Origin: Vibrio japonicus
GTDB taxonomy: Bacteria; Pseudomonadota; Gammaproteobacteria; Enterobacterales; Vibrionaceae
Length of the DNA: 64,000 bases
Assembly: GCF_024582835.1 (NCBI RefSeq)
Contig: NZ_CP102096.1
Span: forward strand, 1,054,001 to 1,118,000
Direction of reading: 5' to 3'
The notes beneath the pieces were generated by a model. That model was not told where the DNA came from, searched no databases, and worked only from the letters and a program-made list of their open reading frames with translations. The position numbers were made by a program, and so were the translations under genes. How positions within the stretch are numbered: position 1 is the first letter of the stretch; each line of letters starts with the position of its first letter. This document shows, piece by piece, positions 20,346-29,935 of the stretch.

Positions 20346-20505
20346 AATCGTCGCATGTCCTGTATGCAAAGGTAAGCTAACTTTTGATAAAGATAAGCAA
20401 GAATTGATCTGCAAATTTGATCGCTTAGCTTATCCAATCAAAGAAGGGATTCCAGTGTTATTAGAGCCTGAAGCTCGTCAAATGAGTATGGATGAGGGAC
20501 GATAA
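20326..20505 (+). CDS. ycaR: YcaR / Trm112 family zinc-ribbon-like protein
   Basis: Small protein of 59 residues beginning [18 protein letters not shown]. It has one CPVC pair near the N-terminus, C29 in [12 protein letters not shown], and the [14 protein letters not shown] motif typical of the UPF0434/Trm112-like family. Only part of a four-cysteine zinc site remains, as is usual in this bacterial subfamily. SD AAGGA (20316-20320) lies 5 bases before the ATG, inside lpxK. The stop overlaps the kdsB start (TAATG), so translational coupling is likely. The same lpxK-ycaR-kdsB order is found in E. coli. Function is not established. Confidence 0.92.
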   Translation: MDHRLLEIVACPVCKGKLTFDKDKQELICKFDRLAYPIKEGIPVLLEPEARQMSMDEGR

Positions 20506-21260
20506 TGTCATTTACTGTTGTTATCCCAGCGCGTTATCAATCAACACGCTTGCCGGGTAAACCACTGGCTGACATTGGTGGTAAACCGATGATCCAGTGG
20601 GTTTATGAGCAAGCGATGCAGGCGGGTGCTGAACAAGTCATTATCGCGACAGATGATGAGCGTGTAGAACGCGCGGTTAAAGCGTTCGGTGGTGACGTTT
20701 GTATGACTTCTCCTGATCATGAGTCTGGTACAGAGCGCCTAGCAGAAGTGGTGAAACTAAAGAACATTCCTGATGATCATATTGTTGTTAATGTTCAAGG
20801 TGATGAACCGCTGATCCCGCCGTCTATTATTTCTCAGGTGGCTCACAACTTAGCGTCTTGCCAAGCGCCGATGGCAACATTGGCGGTGGAAATCTCTGAC
20901 GAAGAAGAAGTGTTTAACCCCAATGCGGTTAAAGTGCTGGCTGATAAAGATGGTTACGCTATGTATTTTAGCCGAGCGACGATTCCTTGGGATCGCGATA
21001 ACTTTGCTAATGGAGCGAAAAACGTCGTTCATCCTTTGATGAGGCATATTGGCATATATGCTTACCGCGCTGGCTTCATTAATACCTATATCAACTGGGA
21101 ACCGACTGCGCTGGAAAAAATTGAGTGCTTAGAGCAGCTTCGTGTACTTTGGTACGGAGAGAAGATCCATGTCGAAGTCGCTAAAGAAGCGCCAGCGGCT
21201 GGTGTTGATACGCCAGAGGATCTCGAGGCGGTTAGAAAGCTGGTAGCAGCACAAAAGTAA
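20505..21260 (+). CDS. kdsB: 3-deoxy-manno-octulosonate cytidylyltransferase (CMP-Kdo synthetase)
   Basis: Cytosolic enzyme of 251 residues that activates Kdo with CTP for transfer to lipid A. The N-terminal nucleotide-binding loop [16 protein letters not shown] (about 5-20), [12 protein letters not shown] (about 95-106), the [13 protein letters not shown] [11 protein letters not shown] and the C-terminal [13 protein letters not shown] and [11 protein letters not shown] motifs are all present. It is the last gene of the msbA-lpxK-ycaR-kdsB run; SD GAGGGA lies just before the start. A terminator follows. Confidence 0.97.
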   Translation: MSFTVVIPARYQSTRLPGKPLADIGGKPMIQWVYEQAMQAGAEQVIIATDDERVERAVKAFGGDVCMTSPDHESGTERLAEVVKLKNIPDDHIVVNVQGDEPLIPPSIISQVAHNLASCQAPMATLAVEISDEEEVFNPNAVKVLADKDGYAMYFSRATIPWDRDNFANGAKNVVHPLMRHIGIYAYRAGFINTYINWEPTALEKIECLEQLRVLWYGEKIHVEVAKEAPAAGVDTPEDLEAVRKLVAAQK

Positions 21261-21290
21261 CTACAAGCGGATAGCGACGATAAGAAAACA

Positions 21291-21315
21291 AAAGGCCCAA
21301 GATGGGCCTTTTTAG
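21291..21315. terminator. Terminator after kdsB
   Basis: 9-bp perfect stem AAAGGCCCA/TGGGCCTTT with a 3-base loop and T run. It lies between the convergent kdsB and spoVR genes. Confidence 0.9.
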
Positions 21316-21350
21316 TTTTAGCTAACTTTAACTGAGGTTAGTTAGTGCTA

Positions 21351-22889
21351 TCAGATTTTTCCGTCGTACTCGTTTCTTTTGGGACAGGTACCTAAGATTT
21401 CTCTTCTTCCAGTGTCTTTCACCTCCTCCAAAACCACACTGAAGCCCCACAAGCGGTGAAGGTGTTTAAGGACTTCTTCGTAGCTGTTATCTAGCGGAAT
21501 ACGATCGTGAGGGACGTATTGAAGCGTCATAGAGCGATCGCCTCTCACATCGACATTGAAGACTTGAATGTTAGGCTCTAAATTACTGAGGTTATATTGC
21601 GCCGCGAGCTTTTCTCGAATGGCTTTATAGCCGCTTTCATCATGAATCGCGCTCACTTCAATGTAGTTCTTCCTATCATCATCTGTGATGGCGAACAGTT
21701 TAAAGTCTCGTATCAGTTTGGGTGATAAATATTGGCTTATGAAACTTTCATCTTTGAAGTTATGCATTGCGAAATGTACCGCTTCCAGCCAATCTGTCCC
21801 TGCTAACTCAGGAAACCACTCTTTATCCTCATCCGTAGGCTCTTCACAAATTCTTCGGATATCACGAAACATAGCAAAACCGAGTGCATAAGGGTTTATG
21901 CCATTGAAGTAAGGGCTATTGTACGGAGGTTGAGCCACAACACTGGTGTGGCTGTGAAGAAACTCAAGAATAAATCGTTCGCTGACGATTCCCTCGTCAT
22001 ACAAATGATTCAAAATAGTGTAATGCCAAAATGTTGCCCAGCCCTCGTTCATAACTTGAGTCTGCTTTTGAGGGTAAAAATATTGGCTGATTTTACGAAC
22101 GATTCTTACGATCTCTCTTTGCCACGGCTCTAAAAGAGGGGCGTGTTTCTCAATAAAATAGAGAATATTTTCCTGAGGTTCAGACGGGAATCTCTGTTTA
22201 GACTCTTCTGACAATGCCTTCGATTTTGGAACGGTTCTCCAAAGATCGTTGACTTGAGATTGCAGGTAAGCTTCTCGCTCTTCCTGACGCATTTTTTCTT
22301 CCGCTATCGAAATTTTTTCTGGGCGTTTGTAGCGGTCAACGCCAAAGTTCATCAGTGCGTGGCAAGAGTCCAGAAGCTCTTCCACTTCTTTAACGCCATA
22401 TTTCTGTTCGCATTCGGCAATATAATTTTTTGCAAACAATAGGTAGTCAATGATCGAGCTAGCGTCAGTCCAAGTCTGGAAAAGGTAATTGCCTTTAAAG
22501 AACGAATTATGGCCATAACAGGCGTGCGCCATAACCAAGGCCTGCATCGTCACCGTATTTTCTTCCATAAGGTAGGCGATACATGGGTCTGAGTTGATGA
22601 CGATTTCGTACGCTAATCCCATCTGGCCATGTTTATAGCCTTGTTCAGTTTGGATGAACTTTTTACCAAATGACCAGTGGTTGTAATTAATAGGCATACC
22701 GATACTAGAGTATGCATCCATCATTTGTTCTGACGTAATGACTTCAATCTGATTTGGATAGGTATCAAGACGATAGTGAGCAGCCACTCTTTTTATCTCT
22801 TTGTGATAACGCTCCAGTAAGTCAAACGTCCAGTCTGGGCCGTCAGGTAATCGCTTATCCTTGGTTGGATTTACTGTTTTTTCTGACAT
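21351..22889 (-). CDS. ycgB: SpoVR family protein (YcgB)
   Basis: 512-residue cytoplasmic protein of the SpoVR/YcgB family. Its features include the opening GPDWTFDLLERYHKEI, VMAHACYGHNSFFKGNYLF, MNEGWATFWHYTILNHLYD (about 280-300, an HExxH-like stretch is not present) and NPYALGFAMFRDIRRICEEP. SpoVR was named for a role in the Bacillus spore cortex; in Gammaproteobacteria it is co-expressed with prkA (yeaG) and yeaH in starvation. It starts 10 bases after yeaH, and its SD GGGAGG overlaps the yeaH end, so it is the last gene of a prkA-yeaH-spoVR operon. Confidence 0.95.
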   Translation of the reverse strand: MSEKTVNPTKDKRLPDGPDWTFDLLERYHKEIKRVAAHYRLDTYPNQIEVITSEQMMDAYSSIGMPINYNHWSFGKKFIQTEQGYKHGQMGLAYEIVINSDPCIAYLMEENTVTMQALVMAHACYGHNSFFKGNYLFQTWTDASSIIDYLLFAKNYIAECEQKYGVKEVEELLDSCHALMNFGVDRYKRPEKISIAEEKMRQEEREAYLQSQVNDLWRTVPKSKALSEESKQRFPSEPQENILYFIEKHAPLLEPWQREIVRIVRKISQYFYPQKQTQVMNEGWATFWHYTILNHLYDEGIVSERFILEFLHSHTSVVAQPPYNSPYFNGINPYALGFAMFRDIRRICEEPTDEDKEWFPELAGTDWLEAVHFAMHNFKDESFISQYLSPKLIRDFKLFAITDDDRKNYIEVSAIHDESGYKAIREKLAAQYNLSNLEPNIQVFNVDVRGDRSMTLQYVPHDRIPLDNSYEEVLKHLHRLWGFSVVLEEVKDTGRREILGTCPKRNEYDGKI

Positions 22890-22899
22890 AGTTGCCTCC

Positions 22900-24171
22900 C
22901 TAAGCGGTTTCCTTTCTGAAGAGCTCCCTGAACACAGGGTAAATATCTTCGACGCTGCGTATGTTTTTCATCGCGAAGTTGCTGTAACCGCCTTCGAGTT
23001 TTTCGTACTCGTGCCACAACGTTTGATGAGAGCGGCGAGTAATTTCTATGTATGAATAGTACTGGCAGTTTGGCAGTAGGTGCTTGGTCAGCAATTCACG
23101 GCAACGCGGGGAGTCATCAGCCCAGTTATCACCGTCGGAAGCTTGTGCCGCGTAGATGTTCCATTCTTGAGTTGGGTAACGATCTGCCACGATTTCTTTC
23201 ATGAGTTTCAGCGCGCTGGATACAATGGTTCCCCCTGTCTCTTGAGAATAGAAAAACTCATGTTCGTCGACTTCTTTCGCTTGAGTATGGTGGCGTATAA
23301 AAACCACATCGACATTTTCGTATGTGCGATTAAGGAAGAGGTAGAGTAATACGTAAAAGCGCTTGGCAATATCTTTCGTTGCCTGATCCATTGAACCAGA
23401 AACGTCCATCAGGCAAAACATCACGGCTTGGCTCGATGGAATAGGGCGACGTTCATAATTCTTAAAGCGCAAATCGAATGTATCGATGAAAGGCACGGAT
23501 TCAATACGCTGGCGAAGCTCTTTGATTTCATTTTTCAAACGCTGCTCTTCAAGCATTTGAGCGGGTTCGCTTCTTTTTACTCTTTCTAACTCATCTTCGA
23601 GTTCTTTTAATAGGCGTTTTTTACCCGCAGTCATTGCCGTACGACGTGCGAGCGATTGTTGAAGTGATTTGACGACGGAGATATTGGCGGGCACGCCCGC
23701 GGTTTGATAACCCGCGCGGTGGGTCTTCCATTCAGTGATTTTGTTAATTTGGTTTTTTTCTAGATTCGGTAACTCAAGATCTTCAAAGAGGATGTCTAAG
23801 TATTCGTCTTTTGAAATTTGGAAGACAAAATCATCTTGACCTTCGCCGTCTGGGCTGGCGTCGCCATCACCCGAGCCACCGCCTTGACCGCCACCTTTTG
23901 GGCGTTCAATTTTATCACCAGTGATAAATTGGTCATTACCTGGGTGCACACGCTCTTTAAGACCACCAGAGCCTTGATGGAAAATCGGCTCTTTAATGTC
24001 CTTGTGCGGAATCGAAACATCTTCGCCTGTCTCAGTGTTTGTAATTGAGCGGCGATTAACAGCGTCCGCAACAGACTCTTTAATTTGTTCCTTATGACGA
24101 CGTAAGAATCGTTGGCGGTTTACCGCACTCTTATTCTTACCATTCAGTCGTCGATCAATAAATTGCGCCAT
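22900..24171 (-). CDS. yeaH: YeaH family protein (UPF0229), VWA-like
   Basis: 423-residue protein of the UPF0229/YeaH family. The N-terminus is strongly basic ([19 protein letters not shown]), followed by a Gly/Asp-rich low-complexity stretch at about 92-112, and a C-terminal von Willebrand A-like domain with the metal-site motif MDVSGSMDQ (about 253-261) and a [13 protein letters not shown] strand. Family knowledge: it is co-transcribed with the kinase prkA and is involved in starvation response. It is separated from prkA by 148 bases containing a 10-bp hairpin. Confidence 0.94.
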   Translation of the reverse strand: MAQFIDRRLNGKNKSAVNRQRFLRRHKEQIKESVADAVNRRSITNTETGEDVSIPHKDIKEPIFHQGSGGLKERVHPGNDQFITGDKIERPKGGGQGGGSGDGDASPDGEGQDDFVFQISKDEYLDILFEDLELPNLEKNQINKITEWKTHRAGYQTAGVPANISVVKSLQQSLARRTAMTAGKKRLLKELEDELERVKRSEPAQMLEEQRLKNEIKELRQRIESVPFIDTFDLRFKNYERRPIPSSQAVMFCLMDVSGSMDQATKDIAKRFYVLLYLFLNRTYENVDVVFIRHHTQAKEVDEHEFFYSQETGGTIVSSALKLMKEIVADRYPTQEWNIYAAQASDGDNWADDSPRCRELLTKHLLPNCQYYSYIEITRRSHQTLWHEYEKLEGGYSNFAMKNIRSVEDIYPVFRELFRKETA

Positions 24172-24228
24172 GAGTCACCCCTTTTCCGTACATGCATTTG
24201 AGGCGCATGTTTAAATCATGCAATCAGC

Positions 24229-24260
24229 CTTCTATCAGAGCCAGTCAGCCCTGATAGAAG
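24229..24260 (-). repeat. Inverted repeat (hairpin) between prkA and yeaH
   Basis: Perfect 10-bp inverted repeat CTTCTATCAG (24229-24238) with CTGATAGAAG (24251-24260), 12-base loop. No T run follows on the minus strand, so it looks like an mRNA-stability or processing element rather than a full terminator. Confidence 0.7.
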
Positions 24261-24319
24261 TTTCATGGGCTCTCCACTACTTTAAATAGCGTAGTTGAGT
24301 TAGGCGGTTACTTCTAAAT

Positions 24320-26254
24320 TTATGATGATTTACGTACACGTAAATACCACTCAGAGAGTAAACGTACCTGTTTCTCGGTATAACCTTTTTCCATCATACG
24401 GGCGACAAAATCGTCGTGTTTTTTCTGATCTTCAGATGACGTTTTCGCATTAAAGGAAATAACCGGTAGCAACTCTTCCGTATTGGAGAACATTTTTTTC
24501 TCGATAACTGTGCGTAGTTTCTCGTAGCTGGTCCAAACCGGATTTAGGCCATTATTGTTGGCACGAGCACGTAGCACGAAGTTAACGATTTCATTACGGA
24601 AATCTTTAGGGTTACTGATGCCTGCTGTTTTTTCTATTTTCTCCAACTCATTGTTTAGTGCAGAACGGTCAAATAGCTGGCCGGTTTCTGGATCTCTGTA
24701 CTCTTGGTCCTGAATCCAGAAGTCAGCATAGGTGACATAGCGGTCAAAGATATTTTGGCCGTACTCAGAGTATGACTCTAGGTAAGCGGTCTGAATTTCT
24801 TTGCCGATAAACTCCACGTATCGAGGAATCAAGTACCCTTTAAGGAACTCTAAGTATCGTTCAGCGGTTTCTTGAGGGAACTGTTCACGTTCGATTTGTT
24901 GTTCAATCACGTAGAACAGGTGCACTGGGTTCGCGGCCACTTCACTTTGGTCGAAGTTGAAAACTCGCGATAATATCTTGAACGCGAAACGGGTCGATAG
25001 ACCAGACATCCCTTCTTCTACACCCGCGAAGTCTCGATACTCCTGATAACTTTTCGCTTTCGGATCGGTGTCTTTCAATGTCTCACCATCATAAACGCGC
25101 ATTTTTGAAAAAATGGACGAATTTTCAGGCTCTTTGAGTCGAGACAAAATACTGAATTGAGAAAGTAATTCTAAAGTACTTGGCGAACACGGTGCATTTG
25201 ATAGCTCTGAGTGATCAAGCAGTTTTTGGTAAATTTTAACCTCTTCAGACACTCGCAAGCAGTATGGAACTTTCACGATATATACACGGTCGAGAAACGC
25301 TTCGTTGTTCTTGTTATTTCGGAATGTCTGCCACTCAGATTCGTTGGAGTGGGCGAGGATCATTCCGTCAAATGGAAGGGCAGATAAGCCTTCTGTACCG
25401 TTATAGTTACCTTCTTGTGTTGCAGTTAGAAGTGGGTGTAGCACCTTAATCGGCGCTTTGAACATCTCTACAAACTCCATTAAACCTTGGTTTGCACGAC
25501 ATAGGGCACCTGAGTAGCTGTAGGCATCAGGATCATCTTGTGAATAATGTTCTAATTTACGAATATCCACTTTACCAACAAGCGATGAGATATCTTGGTT
25601 GTTTTCATCACCGGGCTCTGTCTTAGCGATAGCAATTTGGTCGAGAATTGAAGGGCGTACTTTCACCACTTTAAATTTGGTGATGTCACCACCAAAATCA
25701 TGCAATCGTTTCGCAGCCCAAGGCGACATAATTGAGCGGATGTAGCGTTGATCAATACCATATTCACGTTTTAAAAGATCACCATCTTCATTTACGTCAA
25801 ATAAGCAAAACGGATGATCGTTAACAGGGCTTCGTACACCATTAGCAGTAAGTACATAGATGGGTACTTGCTGCATTAATGCTTTTAGTTTTTCTGCCAA
25901 CGATGATTTACCGCCCCCAACCGGGCCGAGTAAGTACAAAATCTGTTTACGCTCTTCTAAGCCTTGCGCTGAATGCTTTAGGTATGACACGATTTGCTCA
26001 ATAGCGTCTTCCATACCATAGAAATCTTTGAATGTTTCATATCGTGAAATGACGCGGTTTGAGAAAATTCTGCTCAAACGTGGATGATGCGCTGTATCAA
26101 CTATCTGAGGCTCACCAATAGCCATTAATAGACGCTCTGCGGCATTTGCGTAAGCACTTTTATCGTCTTTACATAGCGTCAAGAATTCTTGTAAAGACAA
26201 CTCTTCATCCTTGGCGGCTTCATAGCGTGCTTGGTAGTGGTCGAAAATACTCAT
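24320..26254 (-). CDS. prkA: PrkA family serine protein kinase / AAA protein (YeaG)
   Basis: 644-residue protein with an N-terminal AAA-type ATPase domain and a C-terminal PrkA kinase-like domain. Walker A is LLGPVGGGKSSLAEKL (about 108-123); DRVYIVKVPYCLRVSEEVKIY and LSTRFAFKILSRVFNFD are characteristic of PrkA. In E. coli YeaG acts with YeaH in nitrogen-starvation and stationary-phase responses (established knowledge). SD GGGG lies before the ATG. It is the first gene of the prkA-yeaH-spoVR unit; the promoter should lie in the 340 bases upstream. Confidence 0.96.
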   Translation of the reverse strand: MSIFDHYQARYEAAKDEELSLQEFLTLCKDDKSAYANAAERLLMAIGEPQIVDTAHHPRLSRIFSNRVISRYETFKDFYGMEDAIEQIVSYLKHSAQGLEERKQILYLLGPVGGGKSSLAEKLKALMQQVPIYVLTANGVRSPVNDHPFCLFDVNEDGDLLKREYGIDQRYIRSIMSPWAAKRLHDFGGDITKFKVVKVRPSILDQIAIAKTEPGDENNQDISSLVGKVDIRKLEHYSQDDPDAYSYSGALCRANQGLMEFVEMFKAPIKVLHPLLTATQEGNYNGTEGLSALPFDGMILAHSNESEWQTFRNNKNNEAFLDRVYIVKVPYCLRVSEEVKIYQKLLDHSELSNAPCSPSTLELLSQFSILSRLKEPENSSIFSKMRVYDGETLKDTDPKAKSYQEYRDFAGVEEGMSGLSTRFAFKILSRVFNFDQSEVAANPVHLFYVIEQQIEREQFPQETAERYLEFLKGYLIPRYVEFIGKEIQTAYLESYSEYGQNIFDRYVTYADFWIQDQEYRDPETGQLFDRSALNNELEKIEKTAGISNPKDFRNEIVNFVLRARANNNGLNPVWTSYEKLRTVIEKKMFSNTEELLPVISFNAKTSSEDQKKHDDFVARMMEKGYTEKQVRLLSEWYLRVRKSS

Positions 26255-26594
26255 AATGAATTCCCCTCTGAACTTGTCTTATCGACAATCAACCCGCAAA
26301 AGAAAGCTATTCCTTCCTTTTCTAAGACTAGTTTAATTTTCGAATTCTGCTTAAAAAATATGTGTTTATTTGAAAATTTTGACGTGTAAGTGCATCTTGC
26401 AAATAAATAAATCTAGTGCTTATGGGTAGGATAGGGGTGCAATAACTTACAGTTGAGTGTGAATACAAATACACCGAGATCGTACGTAAGTGAATGATAG
26501 CTTTTAAGGTAGAGAGGGGCGGAATGTGAAAATTTAATGACATACCGTGAATAAGCAGTAGGCTGCGGGAAATGGCAGCCTACGTTAGAAAAGC
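26255..26594. promoter_or_regulatory. Non-coding region upstream of prkA
   Basis: 340 AT-rich bases. A stem GTAGGCTGC/GCAGCCTAC (26558-26566 with 26575-26583) lies just downstream of yfbU and may end its transcript, although no T run follows. I looked for a sigma-54 -24/-12 element for prkA and saw none. Confidence 0.45.
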
Positions 26595-27095
26595 TTATGC
26601 GCTAAGGATTTGTCTCAGTTCATTGGCACATAGGTGATATTGACGTGGGCAATTGTGCCAAACCGCCAGCATTCTTTGGTATTTTTCAAGCATTGGCATT
26701 TGTGCATTGAAGTGGTGGTCAGCTTTATCAAACTGAGCGTACAAACCTTCAGATTCAGTCAAGAAGCGTACGTAGTTAACGAGTTGTGATTCAGTTGCAA
26801 TGTCGAAGCCAAGGAAATTTAATCGACGCTGATCCACGTCTGAACGCTCAGAGGCATCCAGCAGATTATTTGACGCCTGCATCGCGTGGTACATTTCCAT
26901 AATATCAATAACTTGTCGGCAAGCTTCGTCGTTTAAGTGCCCGAAATCTTTATCCAGCTCACTCATTTGCAGCTCATAACCGCGTTCTACAATGGATTGC
27001 AGTCGCTTATATTTTGCCGCGTTTTCTGGATCCAACTGTGACATCAGAAAGTATTGGTTAGATAGGATCAGGCGTTGAGCATTGGTCATTTCCAT
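26595..27095 (-). CDS. yfbU: YfbU family protein (UPF0304)
   Basis: 166-residue, all-helical cytoplasmic protein. The N-terminus [15 protein letters not shown], the [16 protein letters not shown] segment (about 32-47), [11 protein letters not shown] (about 64-74) and the [19 protein letters not shown] segment (about 94-112) are diagnostic of YfbU. Length is normal. It stands alone. Function is unknown in this family. Confidence 0.93.
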   Translation of the reverse strand: MEMTNAQRLILSNQYFLMSQLDPENAAKYKRLQSIVERGYELQMSELDKDFGHLNDEACRQVIDIMEMYHAMQASNNLLDASERSDVDQRRLNFLGFDIATESQLVNYVRFLTESEGLYAQFDKADHHFNAQMPMLEKYQRMLAVWHNCPRQYHLCANELRQILSA

Positions 27096-27220
27096 AGTGG
27101 CCTCACAAAAATAATCTAGTACATCTTTAATGTGCTTAGGTTATCTTTTGATGCGTTACTGAAACATGATCTCAACACATGTTTAATATGAAAAGTGCAA
27201 AGAAACAGCAGAAATCTTGA

Positions 27221-27886
27221 TCATTTTTTGTGGTAGTGATTGTAAATGTAATCCCTATCGGAAAAGACGCGTAACCACTCAGGTTTGAACACAGAAAACA
27301 TCGCTAAAGACATACCGTTGAGTAATCCTTCAGGAAACGCGAGTAAGGGGACAAAAACTAAGTAATTATCAACAATGGTCGTCCAGTCATACGTATCGAG
27401 AATGACGTGATACACAGAGTTGGTGAGCAAGTGGAAGCTGCCTGTAATGGCGCCATTGAAGAATCCCGCAACGAAGATAAACACAAAAATATTGCGAGGT
27501 AAAAATCGGTAACTTAGTAGGAATACGATGTAACTCGTCCCGATTGGGAGCAGACAAGAGAAAATCAGATATTCAGGGACTTGCGAAAGGGAGAGCGTGC
27601 CAGTCAGGCAGAGAGTCAATGAGACAACAATGGAGATGGCATAGGCGCTTCGCCAACCGTACATCAGCGCAAGTGTTGTAAGCGCGAGAAAGTGGATGGA
27701 AAGTCCTTCTTTCACTCCAGCCTGAGCTGACCATAGTACCGTCAACGCAAAAATGACCGCAAAGGTCAGATGTTGGAAAGCGCGTTCTGCACGAAGTTTA
27801 GGGAGGAGTACTTGCGCAACATCTCGCCAGATAAAACCGAGTGAGCCTAAAACAATGACGAAAGCGAATAATTGGTTTAGTAGCAC
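27221..27886 (-). CDS. Energy-coupling-factor permease-like membrane protein (COG3235, CbiM-like)
   Basis: 221-residue membrane protein with about six to seven hydrophobic helices. The pattern HFLALTTLALMYGWRSAYA, the FFNGAITGSFHLLTNSVY segment and the late FPEGLLNGMSLAMF motif resemble the CbiM/COG3235 substrate-specific components of cobalt/nickel ECF transporters. The N-terminal metal-binding His of true CbiM (Met-His-Ile start) is absent. No ATPase or T-component gene is nearby, so it would have to use subunits encoded elsewhere or act alone. Substrate is unknown. Confidence 0.65.
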   Translation of the reverse strand: MLLNQLFAFVIVLGSLGFIWRDVAQVLLPKLRAERAFQHLTFAVIFALTVLWSAQAGVKEGLSIHFLALTTLALMYGWRSAYAISIVVSLTLCLTGTLSLSQVPEYLIFSCLLPIGTSYIVFLLSYRFLPRNIFVFIFVAGFFNGAITGSFHLLTNSVYHVILDTYDWTTIVDNYLVFVPLLAFPEGLLNGMSLAMFSVFKPEWLRVFSDRDYIYNHYHKK

Positions 27887-27895
27887 GTTATCCCC

Positions 27896-27930
27896 AAAAA
27901 AATACCAGCCGATAAAGACTGGTATTTTTT
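27896..27930 (-). terminator. Terminator after pflA
   Basis: Stem AATACCAG (27901-27908) with CTGGTATT (27919-27926), extendable with flanking A and T runs. On the minus strand it follows the pflA stop. Confidence 0.88.
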
Positions 27931-27952
27931 ACGAAAAGGTAACGAGATGGTA

Positions 27953-28693
27953 TCAGTATTTTACATTTGAGTGATACTGCTCAAGGATTGAGACTACATT
28001 GTCCATTGTTTCTTTGGTTGGTGGATTCACACCCTCCAGTGGATAATCATGACCCAGAGCTTCCCACTTGTGAGCACCTAGTTTGTGGTAAGGCAGCAAT
28101 TCGACTTTTTCGATGTTATCCATGTCTTTAATGAATTCGCCAAGCATGTGCGCTGCTTCTTCGTCATCGGTGTATCCTGGTACAACAACGTAACGAATCC
28201 AAGTTTTCTTGCCAACTTTGTGTAAATATCTGGCGAAATCTAATGTGCGTCTGTTTGAAACCCCAATAAAGTCGTGATGAATCTCATCTTTCATGTGCTT
28301 GATATCGAGCATAACTAAGTCAGTCGCTTCCAAAACCTCATCGATCACTTCAGTATGTTTTCGGATGTAGCCATTAGTATCCAAACATGTGTGGATGCCT
28401 TCTGCTTGGGCTGCTCGAAAGAAATCACGTACAAACTCGGGTTGCAGCATCGCCTCACCACCAGAACATGTCACGCCACCACCAGAAGCGTTCATAAAAT
28501 GACGGTAGCTTTTTGCTTCTTGGATGATTTCATCTACTGTCACTTCTTTACCGCTATGGGTATCCCAAGTATCACGATTATGGCAGTACATACAACGCAT
28601 AAGGCAGCCTTGCATAAAGACAATGAAGCGAATGCCAGGGCCATCGACTGTTCCACAAGATTCGAAAGAATGGATACGACCAGTTGTTGACAT
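27953..28693 (-). CDS. pflA: Pyruvate formate-lyase 1-activating enzyme
   Basis: Radical SAM activase of 246 residues that installs the glycyl radical on PflB. The CxxxCxxC cluster motif is [14 protein letters not shown] (about 30-43); [22 protein letters not shown] and VMLDIKHM follow as in PflA. I choose the ATG at 28693 (protein begins [19 protein letters not shown]); a longer reading to 28789 would add residues not seen in the family. It is separated from pflB by lpxR, unlike E. coli where pflA directly follows pflB. Confidence 0.96.
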   Translation of the reverse strand: MSTTGRIHSFESCGTVDGPGIRFIVFMQGCLMRCMYCHNRDTWDTHSGKEVTVDEIIQEAKSYRHFMNASGGGVTCSGGEAMLQPEFVRDFFRAAQAEGIHTCLDTNGYIRKHTEVIDEVLEATDLVMLDIKHMKDEIHHDFIGVSNRRTLDFARYLHKVGKKTWIRYVVVPGYTDDEEAAHMLGEFIKDMDNIEKVELLPYHKLGAHKWEALGHDYPLEGVNPPTKETMDNVVSILEQYHSNVKY

Positions 28694-28785
28694 GAGTAGT
28701 TCTCTCACAAAGGATTTGTACGTTATTTTATTACAAAAAGTATGGTTAAAATAGTAATACCCGCATAAACAAGTGACGTTAGTGG

Positions 28786-29793
28786 TCAAAAGAAAGCAAA
28801 CAAAGATAAACTGCCCGTACCATACGCTATACGTGGTGCGTTTTTAAAGTCAGGCGTTTTGATTGTGGTGCTTAAAGCAATGCCAACACCTTGATTGTAA
28901 ATAACAAAGCCCGCGACTCCAACCGCTTGTATGTTCTCTAATTCGACATCGTAAATACTAGGGTCAGGAATATTGGGATTATCTTCTATACCGGATCTGT
29001 CCCCTTCGATTGTGGCATCATTAAACCGATAACGCCCTTTTACTCCCGTATAGAAGAACCACTCTGACTCAGAAAATCCAAGCATCCCAGCTCTAAAGGG
29101 GTGCTCACTATCAATGTTTCCTGCCCCCAAGTTGTCTGATAGATGAGAACCCCAGCGAACCATAAAGCCTGTTGAAACATCCGAGCGAAAATTGCCTATA
29201 TTTGCTTCGGAAACGTTAGAAAGTTCCCATTCGAGATTATTAGAATCTTGGGTGCGGTTCAGATTAAAGTGAGCTAGATAGCCTACGCTTCCCACGATTG
29301 CGTTGTCTATCTGGTATTCCCATCCATCAGGTTTTTTTGCGGGAGTAACTTTATGAACGAAGTCTTGTGAGGCATCTGCGAAGGAATGTTCACCTGTCGT
29401 ACCGATTGTGACGTTAATGCGTTGGGCCTGTTGTGGGTGCAAACTTATGTAGTTAAATTCTGCATGTAAATAGCCTGCGTATGGGCGGTCATTAACCAAA
29501 GGAAAGTTAGCTTCCAGATCTTCTGGCGTATAAATTTTATGCCCAAGAGTGAATTCCAGCTTGTCAATTGATGAACCTTTCCAATTAGATAAACTCAGAG
29601 TCTTTAGCAAGCCTTTGGAAACAAAAGGGCGAGAAGTATAGGTAAGGAAAAGGCCACTCGTATAGTCTCTATCGGTGCTGTATAAGCCATCATTGTCGAA
29701 GGTAACCGAGAAAGTTGAGTGCTCTGAGCCCTGACTAAAGAAGGGGGCTAGCGATAAAACAACAAACAACGCAACATTAGCTTTTATTTGCAT
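28786..29793 (-). CDS. lpxR: Lipid A deacylase LpxR family protein
   Basis: Outer-membrane beta-barrel of 335 residues. After a signal peptide (cut near residue 22) it has the DUF2219/LpxR motifs [16 protein letters not shown] (Asn34-Asp35, Thr45), [23 protein letters not shown], then GTTGEHSF and FVHKV with GWEYQ. In Salmonella LpxR removes the 3'-acyloxyacyl chain from lipid A in a calcium-dependent way (established knowledge). It ends with an aromatic C-terminus (SLFAFF) suited to barrel assembly. It lies between pflB and pflA on the same strand, an unexpected metabolic neighbourhood. Confidence 0.87.
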   Translation of the reverse strand: MQIKANVALFVVLSLAPFFSQGSEHSTFSVTFDNDGLYSTDRDYTSGLFLTYTSRPFVSKGLLKTLSLSNWKGSSIDKLEFTLGHKIYTPEDLEANFPLVNDRPYAGYLHAEFNYISLHPQQAQRINVTIGTTGEHSFADASQDFVHKVTPAKKPDGWEYQIDNAIVGSVGYLAHFNLNRTQDSNNLEWELSNVSEANIGNFRSDVSTGFMVRWGSHLSDNLGAGNIDSEHPFRAGMLGFSESEWFFYTGVKGRYRFNDATIEGDRSGIEDNPNIPDPSIYDVELENIQAVGVAGFVIYNQGVGIALSTTIKTPDFKNAPRIAYGTGSLSLFAFF

Positions 29794-29892
29794 ACGTAAA
29801 TCTCAACTTGAAAAGGGCCGAACTCACCCGAGATACTCATTCTTTTAAGATAGGGAGAGGGCTTCGTGGTTGTCAATTTACGCGAAAAATAG

Positions 29893-29916
29893 AAAGCCCC
29901 GCGAGTGCGGGGCTCA
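29893..29916 (-). terminator. Terminator after pflB
   Basis: 8-bp GC-rich stem AGCCCCGC/GCGGGGCT (29895-29902 with 29907-29914), 4-base loop, followed on the minus strand by TTTCT. It separates pflB from lpxR. Confidence 0.85.
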
Positions 29917-29935
29917 AAAGTACCATCAACTGAGA

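Noticed and set aside
26328..26543. 71-codon minus-strand open frame in the prkA upstream region
   Set aside because: Composition is that of AT-rich non-coding DNA, and there is no ribosome site or domain.
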